A DNA stretch of 5,810 nucleotides. Source: Treponema sp. (GTDB taxonomy: Bacteria; Spirochaetota; Spirochaetia; Treponematales; Breznakiellaceae). The position numbers were made by a program, and so were the translations under genes. The notes beneath the pieces are model-generated. The model was not told where the DNA came from and searched no databases. It saw only the letters and a list, made by a program, of their open reading frames with translations. Each line of letters starts with the position of its first letter. Within the stretch, counting starts at the first letter, position 1. Positions 1 to 5,541 of the stretch are shown piece by piece. The stretch spans positions 1 through 5,810 of the forward strand of contig JAITJV010000024.1 of NCBI GenBank assembly GCA_031278755.1, read 5' to 3'.

Positions 1-253
1 AAAGGGTAATCTCCCCTATACGGATTTCGGCAAAACTTCCCGCGCCGGTTTGCAGCATAGCGCCCCGGCGGAGGGCCAGCCCTTCGGGGCCTATGCTTTC
101 CGGCCGATACAGGCTCTGATCTTCTCCGTCGCCCACCATAAACTCGCCCCCCGACGCCTTCAACAGTTGTATCTTCTTTTCCTGGGCAAAAGAAGGAAGA
201 ACGGAAAGGAACACAAGGGGGAAAACCAAAAAAGCCGCATATTTACACATCAT
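1..253 (-). CDS. Secreted FecR-domain-like protein, 5' part only (runs off left edge)
   Basis: Reading from ATG at 253 on the minus strand gives about 84 residues, still open at the window edge. The first 23 or so form a clear Sec signal peptide: short charged start (MMCKY), hydrophobic core (AAFLVFPLVFLSVL), and a likely type I cleavage site after PSFA, before QEKK. The exported part contains LRRGAMLQTGAGSFAEIRIG, which resembles the conserved FecR-domain pattern (L.xGD.L.TG..S.AEI.L). A periplasmic or surface FecR-like protein is therefore likely; its role cannot be told from this fragment. An in-frame stop at 263-265 lies just upstream, so translation must begin at ATG 253 or the adjacent ATG 250. 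G6 (256-261) sits 2 nt from the first and 5 nt from the second. A TATAAT box at 262-267 would instead put the transcript start on or beside ATG 253, making it leaderless. The gene is divergent from murD. Secreted and real: fairly sure. FecR assignment: moderate. Confidence 0.75.
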   Translation of the reverse strand, partial: MMCKYAAFLVFPLVFLSVLPSFAQEKKIQLLKASGGEFMVGDGEDQSLYRPESIGPEGLALRRGAMLQTGAGSFAEIRIGEITL

Positions 254-271
254 TGCCCCCCATTATACAAT
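242..271 (+). promoter_or_regulatory. Sigma-70-type promoter for murD-epmA
   Basis: TTTACA (242-247, five of six bases of TTGACA) is followed by an 18-nt spacer and TACAAT (266-271, five of six bases of TATAAT). The predicted start is near 278, giving a leader of roughly 27-30 nt before murD, with room for the GAGG ribosome-binding site at 299-302. The -35 lies inside the first codons of the divergent FecR-like gene, and the -10s of the two promoters share bases 266-267. Confidence 0.5.
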
Positions 272-290
272 GAAGTTTCTGCGGGAACAA
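262..290 (-). promoter_or_regulatory. Sigma-70-type promoter for the FecR-like gene
   Basis: Read on the minus strand, TTGTTC (290-285) is followed by a 17-nt spacer and a perfect TATAAT (267-262). The expected transcription start is about 255-253, on or within two bases of the ATG at 253, which leaves essentially no 5' leader. The -10 overlaps the -10 of the murD promoter on the other strand (266-271). Confidence 0.55.
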
Positions 291-298
291 GCATAATC

Positions 299-302
299 GA
301 GG
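299..302 (+). promoter_or_regulatory. Ribosome-binding site that decides the murD start
   Basis: GAGG stands 2 nt before ATG 305 and 5 nt before the adjoining GTG 308. By spacing, GTG 308 is the better initiator; by codon type and by alignment with E. coli MurD, ATG 305 is. The two differ by one residue. ATG 323 has no purine-rich site at the right distance. Confidence 0.45.
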
Positions 303-304
303 TC

Positions 305-1717
305 ATGGTGAACTACAGCGGTATGAAAGCGACGGTCATGGGACTGGGGCTGCACGGAGGGGGGCTTGAATCGGCCCTGTACCTTGCCCGGCATGGGGCC
401 GAAGTTACCGTCACCGATCTCCGCGATGAAAAGATCCTCGCCCCGTCCGTCGAAAAACTGGAGTCGGACGCCCGCTCCCCGTCCTTTCCCATACGGTACG
501 TCCTCGGCCGCCATGAACCGGAGGATTTCAGCGGCGCCGATATTGTGGTCAAAAATCCCGGCGTCAGACCCGATTCCCCCTACCTGAAGGCTGCGCGGCG
601 CATAGCGACGGATATATCGATCTTTCTGGAAGCCTCCCCCGCGCGGCTGAGCGCCGTAACAGGCTCAAAAGGCAAGTCGTCAACAGCGGCGGCCCTCCAC
701 CATGTCCTTGCCGGGCGGCCGGGGGGAAAGGCCAGACTGGGGGGCAATATCACCGTTTCCCCCTTAAGCTTTCTTGACGATTTGTCCCCCGGAGACGACG
801 CGGTGCTGGAACTTTCAAGCTGGCAGCTTGGGGACCTCAGGCTTACCGGCGCAAAGATAAAACCCCGCGCGGCAATCATCACCGCCATACTCCCCGATCA
901 TCAGGATTTTTATGGATCAATGGAAGCCTATGTTGCCGACAAGCGCCTTATCTATCAGGGGCAGGACGATGAAGACGTAACCGTCGCGGAGGACGATCGA
1001 TGGGGACGGAGCTTCCTCCGTGAAAGCCGCGGACGGCCCCTGGTTTACGGCGGGCATGAGCTTCCCGAAGGCGTATCCGGAGGCTGGTGCGCAGGGCCGC
1101 GCCTGCCCGGCCTTGTACGCCTGCGGAAAGACGGCGTTTTTGAAGAGGTCTTTGAGGCGGTTCCCCCGCGGCTCCTCACCCCGGGGCTTCACCAGAAAAA
1201 GAACCTCCTTGCCGCGGCCCTGGCCCTCATCGATCTCGGCCTGGATCCCGCCTTTGTGAAGGAAAGCCTTGGGGCGTTTCCCGGCATCGAGCACAGGCTG
1301 GAATTCTTCCATGAAAAGAACGGTGTACGCTTTTACAACGACACCGCCGCCACCATACCCGAAGCCGCGGCGGCTTCAATAGCCGCATTGTGCGAAGAAG
1401 CCCCCGTGATCATAGCGGCGGGAGGATCGGACAAAAACCTCGATCTTGCCCCGCTGGTTTCGATTGCCGCAAAGGTAAAGAACATTGTCCTTCTTGCAGG
1501 TTCAGGGAGCGATAAATTAAAGGGGCTTCTTTCGGCCGCGGGGATCCTGTTTCAGGGACCCTTCGATTCGGTGGACGCCGTTGCAAGGGCCTGCTGCGAG
1601 GCGGCGCAGCCGGGAGACAGCGTGGCCCTTTCGCCCGGCTGCGCATCATTCGGAATGTTTCTCAATGAATTTGACCGGGGCCGGCAATGGAAGGAGGCGG
1701 TGCGCCGCATCGCATAA
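305..1717 (+). CDS. murD: UDP-N-acetylmuramoyl-L-alanine:D-glutamate ligase MurD
   Basis: MurD is the cytoplasmic Mur ligase that uses ATP to add D-glutamate to UDP-MurNAc-L-Ala in peptidoglycan synthesis. The product is 470 residues (E. coli MurD has 438). The N-terminal UDP-binding domain opens with GLGLHGGG (13-20), and its start MVNYSGMKATVMG matches E. coli MADYQGKNVVIIG in length and pattern. This is why 305 was chosen over the open frame that continues back to 50. The central ATPase domain has P-loop TGSKGKSST (119-127, Lys124), ELSSWQL (169-175), DHQD (198-201) and Lys213 at the usual carbamylated-lysine position. HQKKN (296-300) stands for the family's HNxxN. The C-terminal domain has NDTAAT (345-350), GGSDKN with Lys377, and LSPGCASFGMF (442-452, Ser448). 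By eye, E. coli Lys319 corresponds to Ala348 and the usual ASxDxF Asp to Gly450, which suggests a divergent MurD subgroup, not a dead enzyme. It is first in a pair with epmA. Confidence 0.95.
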   Translation: MVNYSGMKATVMGLGLHGGGLESALYLARHGAEVTVTDLRDEKILAPSVEKLESDARSPSFPIRYVLGRHEPEDFSGADIVVKNPGVRPDSPYLKAARRIATDISIFLEASPARLSAVTGSKGKSSTAAALHHVLAGRPGGKARLGGNITVSPLSFLDDLSPGDDAVLELSSWQLGDLRLTGAKIKPRAAIITAILPDHQDFYGSMEAYVADKRLIYQGQDDEDVTVAEDDRWGRSFLRESRGRPLVYGGHELPEGVSGGWCAGPRLPGLVRLRKDGVFEEVFEAVPPRLLTPGLHQKKNLLAAALALIDLGLDPAFVKESLGAFPGIEHRLEFFHEKNGVRFYNDTAATIPEAAAASIAALCEEAPVIIAAGGSDKNLDLAPLVSIAAKVKNIVLLAGSGSDKLKGLLSAAGILFQGPFDSVDAVARACCEAAQPGDSVALSPGCASFGMFLNEFDRGRQWKEAVRRIA

Positions 1718-1718
1718 T
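1691..1718 (+). promoter_or_regulatory. Distant Shine-Dalgarno with intervening hairpin before epmA
   Basis: A strong AAGGAGG (1691-1697) inside the murD 3' end lies 21 nt before the epmA ATG, too far for normal use. Between them GCGG (1697-1700) can pair with CCGC (1705-1708) around a TGCG tetraloop, leaving AAGGAG about 10 nt from the ATG in effect. The alternative is plain translational coupling, since the murD TAA (1715-1717) is one base from the ATG (1719). Confidence 0.3.
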
Positions 1719-2693
1719 ATGGATATTGAACTGCTCAGGGAAAGGGCCGAAATCATACGGAAGACGCGGGCCTTCTTCGACATACGCGGCTACCTTGAAA
1801 CGGACACGCCGCTTTTAAGCCCCGATCTTATTCCCGAAAGCTGCCTTGAAGTTTTCCGGACCGACCGCATGCTTCCCGGCGCGGAAAGGAAAAAACCGTA
1901 CTGGCTTATCCCTTCACCCGAAATATGGATGAAGCGGCTTATCGCGCGGCACATGACAAATATGTACCAGATCTGCAAGTGTTTCAGAAACGGCGAATCC
2001 ACGGGCCGCATTCACAGTCCTGAATTCACCATGCTTGAATACTACACCATGAACGCCGGCTACAGGGATTCGCTCGTCCTTACCGAAGAACTGTTTTCGT
2101 CGCTCTACCCCGCCCCCCTTCCCTTCCTCCGCGTTACCATGGAGGAAGCCTTTGCCGAATGGGCGGGCTTTGATCTTTACCGCGCCGCCGAAAACGGGAG
2201 CCTTGCGGAGGAAGCCCGGAGGCTCGGCCTTGATCCGCCCCGCGATCTTGATACGCCCGCCCTCTACGATCTTGTTTTTATTCATGCGGTGGAACCGAAA
2301 CTTCCCCGTGAAACACCCGTGGCGCTCATCGACTATCCCGCTTTCGTTCCCTGCCTTGCGAAAAAAGATCCCGCGGGAAAAACCGTGGAACGGTGGGAGC
2401 TTTACATCAACGGAGTGGAGCTTGCAAACTGTTACAGTGAAGAAACAGATCCCCGGGAGGTGCGCCGTTTTTTTTCCCTGGAAGAAAAAACAAAAAAAGA
2501 AAACGCCCTTGTACCCCACGATGTTGATGAAAATTACTGGAAAAATTTTTCCGCCTTTCCCCGCTGTTCCGGTACAGCCATGGGCCTTGACCGGCTCATC
2601 ATGATCATAACGGGAAGATCAAGCATAGACGCGGTCCTTCCCTTCCCCATGAACGACGGAAGCCGCCGACGGGAAGCTCCGGAAACTATTTGA
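1719..2693 (+). CDS. epmA: EF-P lysyltransferase EpmA (GenX/PoxA/YjeA), LysRS paralogue
   Basis: The product is 324 residues, almost the length of E. coli EpmA (325). It is a class II lysyl-tRNA-synthetase catalytic core with no N-terminal OB-fold anticodon-binding domain. The family activates lysine, with (R)-beta-lysine preferred in E. coli, and transfers it to a lysine of elongation factor P, which relieves ribosome stalling on polyproline. Visible motifs are PSPEIWMKRL (65-74), motif 2 FRNGES (89-94) followed by PEFTMLEYY (101-109), WELYINGVELAN (226-237), and motif 3 GTAMGLDRLIM (285-295). Ala287 occupies the place of E. coli EpmA Ala298, where true LysRS has glycine; this supports EpmA over a truncated LysRS. 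It starts one base after the murD stop and has no Shine-Dalgarno at normal distance, so coupling to murD is likely. Its end overlaps the convergent lipoprotein gene by 8 bases. Neither the EF-P gene nor epmB is in the window. Upstream in-frame starts (1665) would run deep into murD and were rejected. Confidence 0.92.
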   Translation: MDIELLRERAEIIRKTRAFFDIRGYLETDTPLLSPDLIPESCLEVFRTDRMLPGAERKKPYWLIPSPEIWMKRLIARHMTNMYQICKCFRNGESTGRIHSPEFTMLEYYTMNAGYRDSLVLTEELFSSLYPAPLPFLRVTMEEAFAEWAGFDLYRAAENGSLAEEARRLGLDPPRDLDTPALYDLVFIHAVEPKLPRETPVALIDYPAFVPCLAKKDPAGKTVERWELYINGVELANCYSEETDPREVRRFFSLEEKTKKENALVPHDVDENYWKNFSAFPRCSGTAMGLDRLIMIITGRSSIDAVLPFPMNDGSRRREAPETI

Positions 2694-3534
2694 ATACTTC
2701 GGACATTCCTGATTTGTCGAACGCCATATCAAACGCGGGAAGATATTCGACGCCCGTGCCTACCAGAACTTCACCCCTGAAACGGTAACGGACCAGATTC
2801 ATGGCGACGACTTCATCAAGGAGGTTCCGCTTCATGTCGATAAAATTCATCAGAAGAAAGAGCTTTGTTTCATCGGAACTTTTCGCGGGGATGTGGAGTA
2901 CATCGCGTTCTTCGCCGCCCGCCCAGAAACGGCCTTCGCCGTACAGTTCATAACCGAAGGATGAAAGATCTACCGGAAAGAAATTGGGGTTGTCTATCCT
3001 GAGGTTGACGCGGAACCGCGTATTGATGAGTTCCGCCTGGAGGATCGCAATGGACGTAATGGTAAAGACGGGCTCCCTGATACGGGGAAAGACGGCTCCC
3101 GCCGAAACCGTTCCCGGCGACGATCGGTCTTTTGAAAAATGGTAATCAACATTAACCGTAAGGCGGACGTCGAGTTCTTCCGGTTCCAGAGGGCATTTTG
3201 CAAGATCAATATCAAGGCGGAGGGGAATTTCCGGCGCTCCGCCGGGAATATTTTCAAAGTGAAGTTCCGCCGCGTCTTTTCCAAGCGCACGGCCGTCAAG
3301 CTCCGCCTTCCAGTTCTTTATTTCAGTCTTCAAAAGTGAAGTCCGGGAATTCGGCGCGACAAGTTTGAAAAAAAGGGAAATTTTCTGTATGGTTTCGGCT
3401 TCTATATGATCGAACTCCAGGCGGGAAGCGGGGATTTCTTCGTGAACAGCCGGAGCCGGAGCCGGAAGCGATTTGCAGGAAAACACCAATCCCAAAAGGA
3501 AAAAGACGCGCCATATCCGCCGGATCGGTTTCAT
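2686..3534 (-). CDS. Lipoprotein with two LEA14/WHy-type domains
   Basis: The start at 3534 gives 282 residues: a charged N-terminus (MKPIRRIWR), a short hydrophobic core (VFFLLGL) and a lipobox LVFSC with Cys20 as the lipidated residue. Val at -3 and Ser at -1 fit the relaxed spirochaetal lipobox. A Pro/Ala linker follows (about 23-29). Two beta-rich domains come next. The first is about 41-150. The second, about 155-275, holds the LEA14/water-stress (WHy) signature FRVNLRIDNPNFFPVDL (174-190) and a C-terminal strand pair ending near YLPAFDM. The first repeat is more diverged. LEA_2/WHy lipoproteins sit in the bacterial envelope; their function is poorly known and stress protection is only inferred from plant relatives. 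The Shine-Dalgarno is AAGAAG (3545-3540), 5 nt from the ATG. A longer in-frame extension to 3663 would bury the signal peptide and overlap pepF, so it was rejected. The gene is convergent with epmA and divergent from pepF. Confidence 0.85.
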   Translation of the reverse strand: MKPIRRIWRVFFLLGLVFSCKSLPAPAPAVHEEIPASRLEFDHIEAETIQKISLFFKLVAPNSRTSLLKTEIKNWKAELDGRALGKDAAELHFENIPGGAPEIPLRLDIDLAKCPLEPEELDVRLTVNVDYHFSKDRSSPGTVSAGAVFPRIREPVFTITSIAILQAELINTRFRVNLRIDNPNFFPVDLSSFGYELYGEGRFWAGGEERDVLHIPAKSSDETKLFLLMNFIDMKRNLLDEVVAMNLVRYRFRGEVLVGTGVEYLPAFDMAFDKSGMSEVFK

Positions 3535-3612
3535 ACTGTCTTCTTCGGCATTTTTGGCGCCGGCCTTTAGAAAAAATGAACAGACTTGTCCGGCGGTTGT
3601 TCGCGGGCGTAC

Positions 3613-3641
3613 TGGAAAAAACGGAAGAATGCCTCTATAAT
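3613..3641 (+). promoter_or_regulatory. Sigma-70-type promoter for pepF, predicted leaderless
   Basis: TGGAAA (3613-3618, four of six bases of TTGACA) is followed by a 17-nt spacer and a perfect TATAAT (3636-3641). The expected start is 3648-3649, and A3649 is the first base of the pepF ATG. The seven bases between box and ATG are AAAAAAC, with no Shine-Dalgarno. Confidence 0.55.
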
Positions 3642-3648
3642 AAAAAAC

Positions 3649-5448
3649 ATGATACGCACTCATATTCCTTCACGTTCCGAAGTCAAAGAGGAACACACCT
3701 GGGATCTTTCATCTCTTTTCAGGAACGACGAAGACTGGAACGAAGGCCTTGCACGGTATGAAAAGCAGGCGGAACGCATTCCTTCTTTCCGCGGTACGCT
3801 GGGAACATCAGCGGAAGCCCTTGCCGCCTATCTTGATTTTGTAAAGGAACTCAGGATACTCGAAGAAAGGCTCGCCTGCTACAGCGACCTCCGCCAGACC
3901 GAGGATGAAGGGGGAAGCGCGGCGCGGACCATGACGGGAAAATTCACCATGGCGGCGGCAAAGACCTGGGCGGCTTCTTCATGGGAGAACCCCGAAATAC
4001 TCGCCGTTCCCGCCGGTAATATGGAGCGTTTTCTGGCTCATCCCCGCATGGCGGAATACCGCGTCTACCTCCAAAGGATACTCCGCTTCAAGCCCCACAT
4101 ACTTCCGGACGGGGAAGAGCGCATCATCGCCCTTCACGCGGAAGGCGAAGGTACAATTCACGACGTCTTTTCCGTGCTGACCAATGTTGATCTTGATTTC
4201 GGAACCGTTCTTACGCCTGAGGGAAAACAGCCGCTTACCCAGTCAACATGGTCCGTCTTTATGGAAAGCCCCGACCGCGAACTCCGCCGCCGCGCATACG
4301 GCCTTTTTTACGGGGTTTTCGATGCTCATAAAAACACTTTGGCGCGCCTCTACGCGGGATCCGTCAAACAGGACGTGATAAACGCCCGGGTGCGGAATTT
4401 TCCATCCGCGCGGGCGGCGGCCCTTTTTCCCGACAATGTAAGCGAAACGGTGTATGACAGCCTTGTCAATACGGTGGGCGAAAACCTTGCGCCATTGCAC
4501 CGTTACTACAAGCTGCGGAAAAAGATACTCGGCCTTGATGAATTCCGGCATTATGACGTTTACGCCCCGCTGGTTAAAGGGGTGGAAAAGACCGCCACAT
4601 GGGAAGAAGCGGCGGATATTGTCTCCGCCGCCCTTGCGCCGCTCGGCGGCGAATATACGGACACGCTCCGCTCCGGCCTTCTGGGCCGCTGGGCGGATCG
4701 CTATGAAAACAAGGGAAAGCGGGCGGGGGCTTTTTCGGCGGGAAGCTACACGGGACTGCCCTACATACTCATGAACTACAAAGACGACAGCATACGGGAT
4801 ATGTTCACCATGGCCCACGAAGGCGGACATTCGATGCATTCATGGTATTCGGCCGGGGCAAATCCCTTCATGCATTACAGTTATACGATCTTTGAAGCGG
4901 AGGTTGCAAGCACGTTCAATGAGGAACTGCTTTTCCGGCATCTGGTAAAAACCGCTTCGGGGGATCTTAAAACCTGCCTTGTAAACAGGCGGGCCGACGA
5001 AATTCTTACGACGCTGTACCGGCAGACCATGTTCGCCGAGTTTGAAAAAACCACCCATGATCTTGAGGAAGGCGGTACGCCCCTGACCATCGATATACTG
5101 AGGGGCGAGTACAGGAAGCTGCTTGAAAAATACTTCGGGAACGAAATAACGCTTGAAGAAACAAGCGATCTTGAAGGGTTGCGCATTCCTCATTTTTATC
5201 GCGCATTCTATGTGTACAAATACGCGACGGGTATTTCCGCGGCTCTTGCGCTTGCAGAGCGCGTTGCGGGCGGAGGATCGCGGGAGCGCGGTGATTATTT
5301 CAGTTTCCTCAAATCGGGAGGATCGCACTTCCCCATTGAATCGCTTAAGATCGCGGGCGTTGACATGTCAAGCCCTGAGCCTGTCGAAGCGGCGTGCAAA
5401 ATATTCAGCGGCCTTGTCGATCAGCTTGAACAACTCCTCCGTCCATAA
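3649..5448 (+). CDS. pepF: Oligoendopeptidase F, zinc metallopeptidase family M3B
   Basis: The product is 599 residues, the usual PepF size (about 600), with no signal peptide, so it is probably cytoplasmic. The family cleaves short peptides, roughly 7-17 residues, as part of peptide turnover. The N-terminus IPSRSEVKEEHTWDLSSLF (6-24) matches the typical PepF opening (IPxRxEV...WDLSxL), which fixes the start at ATG 3649. The helical N-terminal oligopeptidase-F domain is followed by the M3 catalytic domain with TMAHEGGHSMHS (387-398). His390 and His394 are zinc ligands, Glu391 is the catalytic base, and Glu418 in FEAEVAST is the third ligand. PHFYRAFYVYKYATG (514-528) carries the conserved substrate-binding His515 and tyrosines. 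All key residues are present. Unusually there is no ribosome-binding site: the -10 box ends 7 bases before the ATG, consistent with a leaderless mRNA. It is divergent from the lipoprotein gene, and I see no rho-independent terminator directly after its stop. Confidence 0.96.
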   Translation: MIRTHIPSRSEVKEEHTWDLSSLFRNDEDWNEGLARYEKQAERIPSFRGTLGTSAEALAAYLDFVKELRILEERLACYSDLRQTEDEGGSAARTMTGKFTMAAAKTWAASSWENPEILAVPAGNMERFLAHPRMAEYRVYLQRILRFKPHILPDGEERIIALHAEGEGTIHDVFSVLTNVDLDFGTVLTPEGKQPLTQSTWSVFMESPDRELRRRAYGLFYGVFDAHKNTLARLYAGSVKQDVINARVRNFPSARAAALFPDNVSETVYDSLVNTVGENLAPLHRYYKLRKKILGLDEFRHYDVYAPLVKGVEKTATWEEAADIVSAALAPLGGEYTDTLRSGLLGRWADRYENKGKRAGAFSAGSYTGLPYILMNYKDDSIRDMFTMAHEGGHSMHSWYSAGANPFMHYSYTIFEAEVASTFNEELLFRHLVKTASGDLKTCLVNRRADEILTTLYRQTMFAEFEKTTHDLEEGGTPLTIDILRGEYRKLLEKYFGNEITLEETSDLEGLRIPHFYRAFYVYKYATGISAALALAERVAGGGSRERGDYFSFLKSGGSHFPIESLKIAGVDMSSPEPVEAACKIFSGLVDQLEQLLRP

Positions 5449-5498
5449 CAGACGGGACGGGTACGGCATTCTTGTATAACACGATGAATTTAAGTTTC

Positions 5499-5541
5499 AC
5501 TAACCGTAGGTAACTAACACACCAATGGCTACTAACATACC
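5499..5541 (+). repeat. Three ACTAAC direct repeats
   Basis: ACTAAC occurs at 5499-5504, 5513-5518 and 5531-5536. The second and third extend to ACTAACACACC and ACTAACATACC, differing at one base. Start-to-start spacing is 14 and 18 nt. They lie in the A/T-richer gap after pepF. They could be a protein-binding site or chance; no family is recognised. Confidence 0.3.

Noticed and set aside
50..304. In-frame extension of murD back to position 50 (555-residue version)
   Set aside because: It lies antisense to the signal-peptide-bearing FecR-like gene, contains no MurD-like sequence, and the match to the E. coli MurD N-terminus begins at 305.
1581..1718. In-frame extension of epmA into the murD 3' end
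   Set aside because: It would overlap more than 130 bases of a well-conserved MurD C-terminus, and EpmA homology begins near 1719.
1914..2519. 201-codon open frame antisense to epmA
   Set aside because: It is a shadow of a well-supported coding gene; the product is basic and has no recognisable domain.
3551..3570. GGCGCC/GCCGGC palindromes upstream of the lipoprotein gene as an operator or terminator
   Set aside because: The palindromes are short, overlap each other, lack a T-run in a useful position, and are expected by chance in GC-rich DNA.
3586..3648. 21-residue N-terminal extension of pepF from TTG 3586
   Set aside because: The rare start would sit upstream of the promoter -35, and the PepF family N-terminal pattern begins a few residues after ATG 3649.
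3535..3663. 43-residue N-terminal extension of the lipoprotein
   Set aside because: It would bury the signal peptide and lipobox inside the protein and overlap the pepF promoter and start; a ribosome-binding site exists at 3545-3540.
4243..4839. 198-codon open frame antisense to pepF
   Set aside because: It covers part of the conserved PepF coding region and has no family features, so it is a by-product of biased codon use.
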